A DNA stretch of 64,000 bases from Symsagittifera roscoffensis (GCF_963678635.1 NC_087066.1:30819301-30883300), one strand, 5' to 3'. Shown: positions 1 to 11,819, numbered from the stretch's first letter. Program-made: numbers and translations. Notes: a model not told the origin generated them from the sequence alone.

Positions 1-640
1 CTCGATTTTTAATCTGAAAAGTTTGTGTCTCAACTTTTTTCGCGAGATTTTTGAAATGAATAATTTATACATAAATAAGATTTCAAATTACTACACCTGT
101 TTATCACAGTTGCTTTTCGAGGGACCATTCTATCATAGTAGTACCTTAAAGTATTACGATCACATACAAAAAAAGTGTTTTCATCATACGATTGAGTTTG
201 AATCTCTTCTGCTATCATAAGCAAACTATTATTTTCTATTACTCTGGTTTTGTCGATTTATAAACCAATTGTTTCCAAATCGGATTATGGTGGGGAAGAC
301 CTGGGACATGCATAAACGTACGTTGTAACACGTTTATGAAGGGAGTAGCGTAAGCTATCATCAATTAACACGTTTGCATACTATTCTGTAGGCCATTTTT
401 TGCATGCAATCATGCAATCGGTCTCATCATGGGGGTTTAAAAATTTGGACGACAAGCAAATTAGACGATCAGAAAAAATTTAAAACATCTTTTGGCTGAG
501 AAGATAATGGTTGTTCAAACCGAATTCAGTTTAATAGTTTGACAGCTGTATTACTTATGCAATTCAAAATTGTAATTTAGTCTTTCGATTTAATTTTCAG
601 AATTTTAAATTTTGAGAGCAAGAATCTTGTAGTCGGAAAG
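1..640. other. Unannotated AT-rich stretch
   Basis: No coding-like segment, tRNA-like fold or convincing repeat was seen here. The short open frames have no codon structure or family signature and look like chance readings in AT-rich DNA. Confidence 0.5.
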
Positions 641-670
641 CAAAATTTATTTTTCGCGTATCAAAATTAT

Positions 671-870
671 TGCAGCGACAAACGGTTGTTTAAGAATGAG
701 TAAATTAATGAGATTTGAGTGATAGAGCCAAAAGTATTTAAGATTGAATATACACCATGAATCACCCGCACAAAGTTGCTCAAACCCTTCACTAAAGGTT
801 ATGTTTCATCAGCTAATTCTAACAAAAAGCTTTCAGCTTTAACCGAATAAGAAAGATCAAATCCAGTTCA
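671..870 (-). repeat. Copia 3' LTR (left copy)
   Basis: This 200-bp segment aligns with 5629-5838 in the same orientation. Shared blocks include TGCAGCGACAAACGGTTG, AGATTTGAGTGATAGA and AACCGAATAAGAAAGA. On the plus strand it starts with TG and ends with CA, as LTRs do. Divergence between the copies is substantial, which points to an old insertion. Similarity runs a few bases beyond 671, so the edge is uncertain. Confidence 0.6.
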
Positions 871-1149
871 GTTACGATAACTCACCAAAACCCCACCTTT
901 CAATTAGGCGGTTCCTAATGGAATGTCTCGGAAAATTGCAGTTTTGCATTATCGCAAGTTTTTTTTCGTCAAAGCGTCTGCAAGCTAGTTTGCTGTTGAT
1001 GAAAACGTTACTGTCACCTTCTGGCAAAATACTTCGTCTTTCCATGGCTCATTGAAAGGTTATTAAGGGCAATAATACCTTGATTATCATTCAAAACTTC
1101 CTACGGCCTTTTACATAATATGCCTATGTCGGTAAGTACGCCCTGTAAA

Positions 1150-1260
1150 TGAATTTTTTTCTTTACTGTTTCGAATACAGCGTTGTGTTCTGCTTCGGCT
1201 GTTGAAGTCGATACACAACGCTGGAGTCTGCTAGATCAACTTATTACACTTGACTTGTCC
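1150..1260 (-). pseudogene. Copia RNase H remnant
   Basis: The minus strand encodes QRCVSTSTAEAEHNAVFE, matching the conserved copia RNase H segment around S-S-T-E-A-E-Y. The flanking sequence no longer has a continuous frame. It lies between the RT remnant and the left LTR, where RNase H belongs. Confidence 0.7.
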
Positions 1261-1599
1261 CTAAGCTTAAAACAGTATTCTGAGTAACTTCTTTTTTCTA
1301 TATTTCCAGCCCAGTCCTTATACAAATAGCTAACAAGATTCAAAGCCTAATCCCTCCTATATACTAAAGGTAAATTTTTGTTCCTAGCAGATATCTTGGA
1401 GAATTTTTCCCGGCTTTCCAATGCTTTTCACCTGGGTTTTCCACAAAAGAACTTAACAGTTTTGCTGCTAAGCAAATATCGGGTCTACTTGAAGAAGCTA
1501 AGTAATTTAGATAACCAACAAGTCCTCAATAGTCATAACTTTCCATATTTTCTTCTTCTGTGCCACCGTCTAAAGGACAATCTTCTTTTGCCAGTTTAT

Positions 1600-1830
1600 C
1601 GTTTTCACCAATAGGGGTCATTTTGCTTCGGTCATCTTAAATCTTGATAACAATTTTTCAACATATTTCTCCTGTCCTATCCCAATTTCGCTTTTGAATA
1701 ATCAATTTTCAATCATAAGAACATTTTAAGATCACTTATCCGACTTATCTCAAATGTGTCACAGATACGTTTTCAAACCAGCTGCAGAAACTTTTGTCTG
1801 CTCCACAAACCACTATATCATCAACCCACA
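1600..1830 (-). pseudogene. Copia RT catalytic and connection region
   Basis: The minus strand encodes LICLWVDDIVVCGAD, with the copia catalytic V-D-D (family usual: Y-V-D-D). It is followed by GIEIGIGQEKYVEKLLSRF, the typical segment after the RT palm (family usual: L-G-I-E-I ... Q-x-K-Y). The two pieces are in different frames and interrupted, so this is a remnant. Confidence 0.75.
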
Positions 1831-1851
1831 AACAAATTAAACCTTCTATCT

Positions 1852-2283
1852 CTACCTCATTTCTCCTAACAAGCAAGCAGTCATCAAAAACTGAATTTTC
1901 AAAGCGAACTCAAGATAGCCTTTTGAAGTCCTATGCCAGTTTCTACCGGACTGCTTTAGTCCAAAAGGATTTTTCTTCAGAAGACGAACTAGTGGTTTTT
2001 CTTTTTCATCAAACTTCTCGAACCCTTCAGGTTGCTTCATAAAAATGTCTTCATCTTCATCTGACAAACAAGCACGCACCAAAAACTGAACTGTCAAAGC
2101 TAACTCCTCAAGATAGCTTTTTAGAGTCCTATGCCAGTTTCTACCGGACTGCTTTAGATCATAAAGACTTTTCCTCAGAAGACAAACTAGTGGTTTTCCT
2201 TCTTCATCAATTTTCTCTAATCCTTCAGGTTGCTTCCTAAAATTATTTTCAACTATTTTGGCATTCAAGTATGCAGTTTTCAC
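1852..2283 (-). pseudogene. Copia reverse transcriptase with internal duplication
   Basis: A continuous 143-codon minus-strand frame carries copia RT fingers/palm motifs: KTAYLNA near the start, then KQPEGLEKIDEEGKPLV and LYDLKQSGRNW. The segment from KQPEG to about 60 residues later appears twice in tandem: first with LRKSLYDLKQSGRNW, then with LKKNPFGLKQSGRNW. A normal RT has this block once. The duplicated DNA units are about 195-200 bp and have diverged from each other, so the duplication is not recent. Confidence 0.8.
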
Positions 2284-2844
2284 GTCTAACTATCTCAACT
2301 CATGCTTATTTTGCACTGCTAAGCTTAGAACTAATCTTATGGTCGACCCCTTAGTTGAAGGAAAATACATTTTGTGAAAATCCATTTCCTCAGCTTGTCT
2401 GAAACTTTTAGCACCAAATCTAGCCTTAAAGCTGGAATTTTCACCCTTAGATTGATATCAATTTGCCTTCTGCTGCCTATAGCAAATTGCCTCCGCTGGC
2501 CTTCAAAGCAAATTGCCTTCTGCTGCCTATAGGCTTCTCTCATCTATTTCAAACTATTTCCCAAACTTAGTTTTTCCTTAATGAATTAAACTCTTTTTGT
2601 ATTGCTTCTTGCCAGTAAGGGTCTGCTAATACTTCCATAGCATTTTTTGGTAATTTTTCGAGGTTTTCTCAAAAATTTTTTACATCACCTATTTTTTTTC
2701 ATTTCTTACTATCTTTTTCTCAAAATAGATTTTAGATTCGTCAAAACTACTTTTCTACACTTTTGTTTTTTGAATTATCCTTCAATCTCAATTCCTATCA
2801 GATAAGCTCTACAATTTTCCGATGTCACCGAGAAAATTCTCTTC

Positions 2845-3523
2845 TTAGAATTTTTGTCTAGCTTTTTGCGAATCTGTTTTTTCATACTTAAGGTTGGGTT
2901 TATCTCCATACACAGACGCGTAGGGTGTTTGGCCTATAGCAGAAAAAGAGCCTATGTTTTTGTGATTGATAGCCATATTAAGAGCATAAGGCCGATAAGT
3001 TTTCAATAAATTGGTATCAAAAATTAGGCAGTGAGCCATTGGAGTAATTGCCACACACTCTTTCTATCCTTCCGTTCTCTTGAGGGAAATAAGGAGCAGA
3101 CGTTTCCAGGTCTAATTTCTGTTTTCTACAAACTCGCCTAATTTTCTGACCAATGTACTCTCCTGCGCCATCTGAAATTAAAGTGTGAGGGAATCCTACG
3201 TTTACTATGAACCTTTCTATTTTTTCTGTTGCCTCATCTCCGTTCTTAATGAAATAAGCTTTTAGATATCTAGAAGAGCTAACCACGAAACCTATAGCAT
3301 ATCTATGACCAACCTCTGCTATTGGGTGGATAGGACCTAAAACATCTATGTGAACAGAATCTAGTGTCCTGGTTGCCCTGGTGTAGCAGTCTTTCGGGAT
3401 TGGCTTCTTTTTTGCTTTATTCAAGTCACAACTTTCAAAATTCTCAATTTTAAAATCACTTATCTTCATGCCTTGAACATGTTGCTCAAAACGACTTGTC
3501 TCTTTGTAGTTATTATGAGCCAT
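2845..3523 (-). pseudogene. Copia integrase core (frameshifted)
   Basis: Minus-strand frame 3523-3017 encodes an integrase catalytic core with the DDE pattern: D in LDSVHIDVLGPI, D in HTLISDGAGEYIG, and E in PQENGRIERV. The first conserved block is followed by a transposase-like fold segment, as usual in copia. The frame then breaks near 3030 and continues in another frame as MAHCLIFDTNLLKTYRPYA, with IGQTPYASVYG, the usual sequence after the core. The protein is not expressible as it stands. Confidence 0.85.
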
Positions 3524-3559
3524 CCTACAATGCCACTCTTTTAATGTGCTAACTACTAA

Positions 3560-3757
3560 TTAGTCGCCTTTTTTTACAAAAGTTTTCCACAAAAAGAGAC
3601 CACTTTCCTTTCTTAATAGGTAAACTGAACAATTTCCTTGGTGAACAAATGAGCTCGCAACAAAAACAATTTCTGCTCCTGCTTTCTTCACTTTTGATAC
3701 ACTCATCAAATTTCTTGAAATTTCAGGAACGTACAAAGTATCCTTCAGCTCAATCAT
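3560..3757 (-). pseudogene. Copia pre-integrase segment
   Basis: The minus strand encodes LKDTLYVPEISRNLMSVSK, the conserved copia block between protease and integrase (family usual: L-x-D-V-L-Y-V-P-x-L-x-x-N-L-L-S). It is separated from the integrase frame by a stop. Confidence 0.8.
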
Positions 3758-3894
3758 CTAAAACTCGTCTTTCTCACATTTCATTCTAAATTTAACTTCA
3801 CCTTTCCGTAAAACTTTTGACTGGGAAAAACATGCATTGCTAACCGATTTTTTGAACTTCTCATCTAAGCTAAAAAATATCTCTCAATCCTTAA

Positions 3895-3930
3895 TCATAT
3901 TACTGGTGGCTCCAGAGTCTACAAATAAGT
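3895..3930 (-). pseudogene. Copia aspartic protease active site
   Basis: The minus strand encodes LFVDSGATSNM, the copia retropepsin active-site motif D-S-G-A-T/S. Only this core survives in a readable frame. Confidence 0.75.
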
Positions 3931-4014
3931 CCTCACCCGGAGACGCTCCGTTCAGAAAACTACAACGAGCTGATGTTTTTGTTTAGTCTTACTAATGAGT
4001 TCTTTCTTTGGTTG

Positions 4015-4155
4015 CCAAAAGTATGCAATATGTCCAAACTCCTTGAACTCATAGTACTAAAATTTTCAAGCTCTGTCTTCACTATCTCGTCTGCTTCCTA
4101 AGTTTTCTCTGCACTCTTCCCACGCATGTTCTCTTTTATATCATTTAAAACAAAC
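4015..4155 (-). pseudogene. Gag zinc-knuckle remnants
   Basis: Two CCHC-like segments occur on the minus strand. One reads C-F-K-stop-Y-K-R-E-H-A-W-E-E-C, where the second cysteine codon (TGT) appears to have become TGA. The other is YEFKEFGHIAYFWQPK, where the cysteines are lost but FGHIA is kept. They lie upstream of the protease, as expected for the nucleocapsid part of Gag. The rest of gag (about 4160-5560) is too decayed to read. Confidence 0.55.
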
Positions 4156-5304
4156 TCTGTTCTCGCTACCAAAAGCATGCTCTTTTTCAATGTATCTCGC
4201 TATCAAAATTCACTAAATCTCTTTTCATCTCATCTAAACTTTTCGTATCTCTACTAAACTTGACTATAATAGAAAAAGTCTCAAATTGTTTTGGGGGGCC
4301 CCTTCAAGAGAATTATAATTATTATTTTTTCATTCACTTTTTTGTTTACGTTTTCTAAGTTCTACTGAATCTTCTCTGCTCTAATTAAATAATCTATCAC
4401 TGTCTTATTGCTAGTCTTTTTTCAAGTTGTAAGTTCGGAGATTAGTGTTTGCAGCCTAGGGCTTTCAAAATTCATGAACTTCTTTCGTAACACTCCCAAG
4501 CTTTGCTACCATTGCCTTTGTAAGGTCCTTAAAACAAAACCGATTTTTTATCTAGAGCCTGCTCAAGTTCGTACCAGTTATGCAACTGTTTTTAATCAAA
4601 AAATCTTTTTCAGAGTTAAGTTTCAAGTGAAAAAATTGTTCCCCGGATTGTTCTTCAAAGTCGGAAAAATCTTCTTCTTTTCCCGAAAAAACTATTCTAT
4701 CATTTTTTAAAATTTTTTTCCTAATCCAGGATTATAATTCCTACTTAAGTCTTCCACAAAGATTAAGCTCCAATCAAAATTTAAAATGCAAAGTATTGCC
4801 CCAGGTTAAATTTAATGACCCCGTGTTCTTTTACATCAAAATCAATTATTATATTTATCAAATTCGCCCGCTTATATAACTATGCAAGTAAATTTGATTA
4901 CCTAAACATGATTCGGAGCCTAACGGATTGGGTACCGAATAATGCATCAGCAAATTAGCAAAAGTAAGGTCCCGCCTCAGGTTTCATAGCAGCTAAATTA
5001 TATGTAAGCAATATAGAAGCTCGTCTTATTATTCTGAGTTGTCAGTTGGGTTCTTTTCCTTTTTGAGACAATGTTTTCCTTGGATTGATTTTTTGTCAGG
5101 TTTGAGCAACAACAACCGCGTAGGAACGAGCTTGTCCCTCCTCAAATCTTGAGTATAAATCAGCAAATAAAACATGTAAATTATTAGTTTGTTTCAGTTT
5201 TCTTTCGCTATCACTTTTCGTGTAGTGCTTCTTCCACCGCTGTGCTCACTCAGTGCCCCTTCGTGTAGCCTTTGACTGTCTTCTCTTCTTGTTGTGTTTC
5301 TCTC

Positions 5305-5430
5305 CTGTTATCGTCAGAGCTGTCTATCTCTAGAAGTTGTGCTGCCCTGCTTCTGTCGTCAGAGTTGTCTGTCTCTACTAGTTGTGTTGCCCTGCTTCCA
5401 TCTTTCCACTTCTCTTTCTGATCATTCGTC
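5305..5430. repeat. Tandem repeat in copia leader region
   Basis: Two adjacent units of about 55 bp share GTCAGAG(C/T)TGTCT(A/G)TCTCTA and TTGTG(C/T)TGCCCTGCTTC. A weaker third unit follows (CTATCTCCAAGTAG ... GGCCTGCTT). They lie in what would be the untranslated leader between the right LTR and gag. Confidence 0.6.
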
Positions 5431-5628
5431 TATCTCCAAGTAGCATTGGCCTGCTTTTATTCTCGCAGTTCTCTATATGATCAATTGTCTATTCCAAGTT
5501 GTTTTTTCACTGTTACAACTCCACTGCAAATCTCAGTTTTTTCTGAATCGTTTGAACAATCGGTCAATCTTGGTTCCTGACATCCAACTCTTGATTGGGC
5601 GTCTGGGACAAAATTTTATCAAGGTTAT

Positions 5629-5838
5629 TGCAGCGACAAACGGTTGATTAAAGAGGAGTGAATTAGTGAGATTTGAGTGATAGATCCGGTAGTAATTCAG
5701 ATCAAATATATATGGTAAATCACCCCACAAAGTTGCTCGAACTTTTGACCAAAGGTCATGTTCCACCAGCTAATTTTAACAAAAATCAGGAAGTGATCTC
5801 TCAGTTTGAACCGAATAAGAAAGAGCAATTTCATTTCA
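5629..5838 (-). repeat. Copia 5' LTR (right copy)
   Basis: Partner of 671-870. On the minus strand it reads TGAAATG... to ...CGCTGCA and includes a TATATAT stretch near the middle that could serve as a promoter core. No clear tRNA primer-binding site was found just inside it. Confidence 0.6.
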
Positions 5839-8800
5839 GATACAAAAAATCACCAATATTGCTTAAGTAGTTTTCCAAACAAATTTGACTTACTTTTCTT
5901 ACTTCCTTCATGATTGAACCTTACCCATTTCGAGGTTTAGTCCTACTTAGGATTAAAGTAAGATTTAATAGGTACTTGGCCTGCCACCCTAATAGGTACT
6001 TGGCCTTAATCTTACTTGGCCTGCCACCCTAAAATTTTGGGTATGAGTGCCGGTCGGATTTCGTTTGTCTGCTCAATTTCCGCTGATTTTGTTGCTGCAA
6101 CTCTTTCTCATACTTTATGCAGCTCATACCTTTTCTCATACTTTATGCAGCTTTCATCATAGTTGCAAGTAGTATTATTTGTACTATCATGGAATGAATG
6201 TAAAACTTTTTGTAATTCAGTTTTTCGTCGCAATTGGTGTCTGCTCAAAATTTATCAGCTTTCCTCCCTTTTCGTAGGTCTTGCTCCATTGAATTTATAA
6301 TCAAACAGTTTGATTGGCATGTTTGCCAAAAAGTCGCAAAAGTAGTTTTCACTGAGACATGCGGCATTTTTTGTAGACCTAGTTTTTGTCATTGTAACTT
6401 TCCACTTCTTATTTTTTCATGCTAGTGTTTGTGTTTTCTATGGTCCGCTTCGCTTCTGTGTTTAAAACGAATGAAAAACGTTAGAAATCTTATCATTTAA
6501 TTAAAAATTCAAACCTGTCCACTTAGTATGGTAGTGCGAGTTAATTTTAGCGAATCAGCAGTTTTTCTGATTTTAGAAAAAAAACCCGGGATTTTAAAGA
6601 GCGAAATTGCAAATCATACAAATCACTACACTTAGTCTTTGGAAAAAGCAAGTCATACATAATTCTTTAGAGTTTCCTATAATCAGGTTAATATTCGTCT
6701 GTGTCGGCATGATTTTTGTTGTACTGCCATTAAAAAAGGAAAATTTGGTAAAAATTGCAAATCATGCAGTTTACATATATGTAACCTGTTACGTTGTTAA
6801 CTTTTTTTGGTGCGCATTACGTAGCTCTGAATTCTCAAAAGCTGATTTAGTTGGAGATTTTTTCTTGACAATTTTTTTAGTCTAATTCTACAAAAACGCG
6901 AACGGTGAAAATAAAAAAAACTGATATTTTTTTGCTTCTGATCGGGGTTTGAACCTGATTATCTGGCATGTAAGAAAAAAATATATATATGTGTGTTTTG
7001 TGCTATGAGTGCAGTAAAAAAGCAATAACTTTTTTCAAATTTTAATTTATTCGTCTTCCCAGTAATTTCCCCGTTGTCCCGCGAAAGATTGAGACTTCTC
7101 CAAGATAACCAATATTAGAAAATTATTTTCCGAATTTATTTTTTCTCCAGGTTGGAAAGCAAGTTTCAAAGAAACACAAACAACCGAGATCAAAAAGATT
7201 GCGGAAATGGCGAATACCAAGGGGGTCAAGGTTGCGGGAGTCGGTCAGTGTTTTTTGTGTTTCACGGGTTCGACCATGTTTTTAACTTTTCTCAATAAGT
7301 GTACTACTATTTTTTCATGAAACATTACGTTTTGTCAGAGTCATTCACGGCGTTTTGTCATAGCGCTAACCATCTGGGCCACTGGATTTTGTTTTTCTTC
7401 GAAAGTTATTTTTTTTCAAGAGAGGATGAGAGAACAAGTTCATTTTATTTTGTTGGTCTGCAGCAGTTTCCGCTCAAACCTTGCTAGACCCCCGCGGAGT
7501 TTGCTGAAGTTAGCAATAAGGAGTAGCAATTTTTCAGTGAAAAGAGACTATTTGAAAACAAAATAAAACTACTTTATGAGGCAGACTACTTACTTGTATC
7601 GGAGGAGAAAAACTCACAATTAGATTTTTTTCTGATGCTTTCCTGCTCCTTAGCACATTGCTTCTTCCAATTGCTTGAACGCAATTACCGTGCGGGAGCT
7701 TTAGGTAAGTGAGTAAAAAAGTCAAATAGATCGTAGCTAAAATTTAACGGAAAACCTCATGGATTTATCCGCGAAACTCAAATTTTCTATTCCAGATTTT
7801 TCATTAATTGTTTTACCACAGAGCTGTAATTGCATGCCTGAGACTGGCCGTTGAGAATGAACATGAAGACGACAAATGAACAGTTTTTTATTACAGTCAT
7901 AAAAACAAAGTGGACAAAAAAGGAAAGAAAATTTTTCTCTGTTCATCTTTTACCACGATACATTTGTGCCCAAAACAATCAGATTGTCCAATAGAGACTT
8001 TCAGTGAAGGCCGCATGTCTCTCTTTTTATTTTTTTTTGAAAACTTTTCATCCTGTCTCTATTAAAAGAGATTAAAATTTTAGAACCATTTTTCCTCCCT
8101 GATTGGGCTCAAACAAGCTATCTCATCCGTAAGAACCATCCTCGTAGTTCTCCGCGCATCATCCATTATGGTATAATCAATTCCAAATAAACTCGTAAGT
8201 TTACTCTATTTAATTTCAATGTGTTCATTAAAAAAATGATAAAAACTGAGACTGGGCATTTACTTGAGCAATCAAGATGTCCAGATGGAGTTAATTTACC
8301 AAGCCAGATACACTGGAAAAATAACTTTTCAATTACAAATTTTACGTTAGCAGATCGGCGTCCAAAATGTGCTTCTCGGATGCGTCGATTTTAAACTTTC
8401 AGTTTCACTAACGGGGGCCTGCTCCCGGGCGCGTAACAATAACAACGCACAGCCTGGCTACCAAGTTGTCTTGAAAAATATTTTTGTCTTGAAAAATATT
8501 TTTCGCCCATTCAATGTGAAATAATTTTAATTCAGTAAACATGCTACGCTTTATTAGAGTTTTGGTAACTAACTTTTTTCATAACTCGACTCAGTTGGAA
8601 ATTTTCAAACTCCCACCACAAAACAGAAAATGGTGGCGTTTGAAATTTGTGTTCATTTTTTAGCTCAACATAACAACATCTTTGGACGCTCAAAAACTAC
8701 TTCTGTCGGTGTCGGTAGGTTCAAACTCCAAAATAGCAATTTTGATTGATATTGAGTACCTGGAATTAAAACATAGATAAAACTCTCCCGGTGACAACTT

Positions 8801-10200
8801 TGGGTAGATTTACGAGGATTTGAATACTAAAACCTTTGCCGTTTTCTTTCGTTGCCTATTATGAGAGAAAGCAATTACTTTGTACCAGTCGATACGTCTG
8901 GTGAATCTACTCCTTAAATACTTTGGAAGGAAGGCAGTTGAAACATCGCTTGAATTATTTTTTTTTACAAACAGTTATGTCTCACTCAAGCCTGAAAATT
9001 TTCAAACATTTTTTTCACCGTTTTTAAAAGAAAGAGACTTTTTTTTGCTCAAGAAGATGTTCAAAAACAGAAACAGAAGAAGAAAAGTACGTTTTCTAAA
9101 AATTTTTGCAGAAAGTTTTTTGGATTAAGAAAAATCCGGAGAAATCAATAAAAGAAAACTTCAAACCGTTTTTTGCTAGAGCAAAACTGAACTTTCACGG
9201 TTCAATTTTCAATGTACACTATTATATGCCTAATATAAGCTACACACCTACAGGCCTACAGCCTAGACACCTTCAGGCTACACACCTACAATCTTTTTCA
9301 GACATACATGATTCAATAAGCTATGCCAAATGACCCCTTTCAATAAATTTTTGTGGCAAACAATTTTGAGTTGAATTTTGAAAAAATGAAATTAAACCTA
9401 CCCAATAAAACGAAACTTACCCAAAGACAAATATCTTCTCTTTTTTCAGTGGTCGAAGCAAAAACTGAAACCATTCATTCCTAAAAAAGAAACAGCAAAT
9501 TTTTGTGTCGTTGGAATTTAAAAAATCAAATTAGTTTCATTATATTATGCCTGATAACAGGTACAATATTCAATATTTGCAATTAAACTCCGCAAACTGA
9601 TCTGGATTCCGCAATTTTAGATATTTGAACTAATATAGAAAGCAGCAATATGTTTTAACTTTTTATATCCGGTTTCACGTTAGTACTAAGATAAAACAGT
9701 TGTATATTTTTGCTAATACACGTTGTCACTTTTTTGGTAGCCAGTTTCACGAGATTCGGGCAAAAACTTAGCCGTGTAAGGAACCATTACAACAGTATGG
9801 CACGTTTTGTTTTTACAATCTAACGAGAATCGACATCAATTTATTATGATCTTAAAATTTTTGAATTTGAGTTCAAATTTAAAGCGTTATTTCCCTGTGA
9901 CACTTTTTCGTAAAATTATTGGGGTTTGAAAATAGCCAATTTGGAATAACTAACGTGCGATAAATTTTGTGCTATCAAAGCTAGCAAGTGGCGATTTAAT
10001 CTTACTCAATAAAGAGTTCAAATTGAATTGAGGCAAGCTTTTTGGTCTCATAAGCACGTTACTAGACGCTGAATGCATTATTTTTTTCCACTGAAGTGTG
10101 GTGGAAAACTGAAGAAAAAACCTGAAATGATTTCATTTTTTTTTGGAAGTTTTCATCAAGTCTTGTAAAAAAACCATTTTTTCCATGATTTTAAAAGAGA
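5839..10200. other. AT-rich spacer with minor repeats
   Basis: No gene was recognised. Small structures are: tandem copies of TACTTGGCCTGCCACCCTAA at 5970-6032; a tRNA B-box-like GGTTTGAACCT near 6946 without a clear A box; a duplicated TGTCTTGAAAAATATTTT at 8470-8507; a short tandem series of CTACACACCTACAG-like units at 9239-9292; and an eroded copy of repeat family A at about 9880-10060. Open frames here look random. Confidence 0.5.
9880..10060 (+). repeat. Family A, eroded internal fragment
   Basis: The order of blocks matches family A: CTGTGACACTTTTTCGTAAA, then GGGGTTTGAAAATAGCCAATTT, AACTAACGTGCGATAAATTT and GGCGATTTAATC. Substitutions are numerous and both ends are missing. Confidence 0.55.
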
Positions 10201-10210
10201 GTCGGAATGT

Positions 10211-10594
10211 TATGGCCAGAAGTCAAAAAGCCTTGGACCACGCCAGGAAGAAGAGGACACACAGCGACATCATGCTAGACCTAAGCCTTCTACCATGATG
10301 TTCAAAAGTACCCCTATTCTCCTTGTACGAGTTGGTGGACATGTGGAATTGAACATCATTGGAGGAATTTTGGACGTAAAATGTACAAGGAGAATACGGG
10401 TACTTTCGAAGATCATGCCAGAAGGCTTAGGAGCAGGATTGTATCAAGAAGTATGGCGCTATATGTCTAGCGAACTTGTCAAAGCAGTAACGGGGCTGTC
10501 AATAGCGGTGATTCTTTATTATTCTAGGAAATTGGAGCAGAATCCCTCGAGAAGAGACCTGCAGTCCCGCTTACAGAAGGGGTTCAAAAAATGA
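10211..10594 (+). other. Coding-like island, product unknown
   Basis: This stretch is richer in G+C than its surroundings and reads like protein in more than one frame. A frame from ATG 10211 gives MARSQKALDHARKKRTHSD before a stop. A second frame from 10295 runs 99 codons, with PEGLGAGLYQEVWRYMSSE in the middle and a basic C-terminus. It contains a 50-bp inverted repeat whose arms both read as P-K-P-S-x-M-x-F-x-S-T-x-I-L-L-V. It may be a fragment of an unknown gene or transposon with an inverted duplication. I recognise no family. Confidence 0.35.
10280..10432. repeat. 50-bp inverted repeat (stem-loop)
   Basis: The left arm (10280-10329) begins CCTAAGCCTTCTACCATGAT and ends TATTCTCCTTGTAC. 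The right arm (10383-10432) begins GTACAAGGAGAATA and ends GAAGGCTTAGG. The arms pair over about 50 bp with roughly six mismatches around a loop of about 53 nt. Confidence 0.85.
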
Positions 10595-10779
10595 GGTTTG
10601 ATGGCCTCTTGGCACTGATAGCAATGAAATATAGCCGGTTAATTGAATTGATCACTTTGACCCTATAACTGTACAAATGTGGTCGAATTACTGAATTTTA
10701 ACACTCACGTGATTAAATACAGACAACAAAATATGAAAAGAGCTCAATAAAGAGCTTATAGAGGAATTCTGCTAAAGGC

Positions 10780-10870
10780 AAACTAAGTTTTTGGCATCAA
10801 GGCAAAGCCCTGCTTGTCCCGGTTGCCCTTTAAGGTCCAAAGAAAACGCAATCTAATAGGAAATAAAAAT
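10780..10870 (-). repeat. Family A terminal fragment (eroded)
   Basis: GGCAAAGCCCTGCTTGTCCC followed by GGTTGCCCTTTAAGGTCC resembles the 3' end of family A in reverse (AGGGCGAAGCCCTGAATGTTCCGACTGCCTTTT...). It is a weak, diverged match. Confidence 0.35.
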
Positions 10871-11239
10871 AACGAAACTTCTTTCAAATGAAAAAAAAAA
10901 TTGAATTTTTTCAGAATAAAAAAATCCCCCCTCGCATACTGTGTAAAAAAAAATGTTTTAGTTAGCATCTAGCAACCTGTTTACAGTTCTAAAAGTTTCG
11001 CCTCAAATCAAACAGAAGCGATTTATTGCGTGCATTTAAAGCCGCTCAGGCGTAAAAAAAAGAACGAAGGGAGTTGTCGAAAAATACTTGTCCTACAATT
11101 TCATACTACGAAAAAAAGTCAGTAAAACAATTTCATACAATTTCATAGACCAACGGAAAAATGTATGAAAATAGCCAGATAATCATTTTCTCAATTATGA
11201 AGTTTTATAACAAGGTTTTTTGCCACACTCTGGAATTAA

Positions 11240-11640
11240 GATCACCGTGCCAATATTTTCATCACAAAAACTGTGTGAAAGTAGCAAAATCGATATGTAA
11301 GCTGTGAAATTGTATTATGAATATCTTTTCCACACTCTGTGAAACTGTATGACAGGCCTTTTTTCTTTAATTAAAATTGTGCAAAAAAATTGATTCAAAA
11401 CTTTGTGTTTTTATTCAAAAACACAAAAACCAAAGTTTTCTATCAAAAGAAAACCAGAGTGTTAGTGGCAGTTACCGCGCAGATAAACTGCATTTGGCGA
11501 ATTTACCATGCAACTAATTATAACATTCTCAGTTAGAGTTATTTAAAAAAGGTAACTTTAACTATATGACTGAAAAACTTTTACTTTGAAAGTTTTGGTG
11601 GCTGAGAAAAATTATATCATTTATTCTACAAATTTATGTT
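11240..11640 (+). repeat. Direct repeat unit 1 (partner 12190-12560)
   Basis: This segment is duplicated about 945 bp downstream. Shared blocks include GTGAAATTGTATTATGAA, CACACTCTGTGAAA, TCTATCAAAAGAAAACCAG and GAAAGTTTTGGTGG. Together with the LTR-like block that follows, it appears to be part of a larger repeated unit. Confidence 0.75.
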
Positions 11641-11819
11641 TACCTTACGATTTGAAAAAAGAGAAAACATTACTTTTTTTCATACTACTTTTTCTCATTT
11701 TTGATTTGAATTTGTTTTTTGAGTCGAAACGAAGATTGATATCCTTTGACTTATTCACATTTAATTTTATTAACGAAAAGTTTAATTAGGAGCTTGTAAA
11801 CCTGACAAAGTTGCAAAGA

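Larger units (their letters stand above)
671..5838 (-). mobile_element. Decayed Ty1/copia LTR retrotransposon
   Basis: Read on the minus strand, this interval has the copia order: LTR, gag zinc-knuckle remnants, aspartic protease, pre-integrase and integrase, reverse transcriptase, RNase H, LTR. Placing integrase before RT is diagnostic of Ty1/copia rather than Ty3/gypsy. Every domain is broken by frameshifts or stops, so the copy is dead. It lies about 11 kb downstream of the eag stop codon and is probably intergenic. The family is clear, but the outer limits are approximate because no target-site duplication could be confirmed. Confidence 0.85.

Noticed and set aside
4408-4710. A 100-codon plus-strand open frame within the copia gag region
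   Set aside because: It is on the opposite strand to the element, has no family signature, and is rich in Phe and Lys codons as expected from chance in AT-rich DNA.
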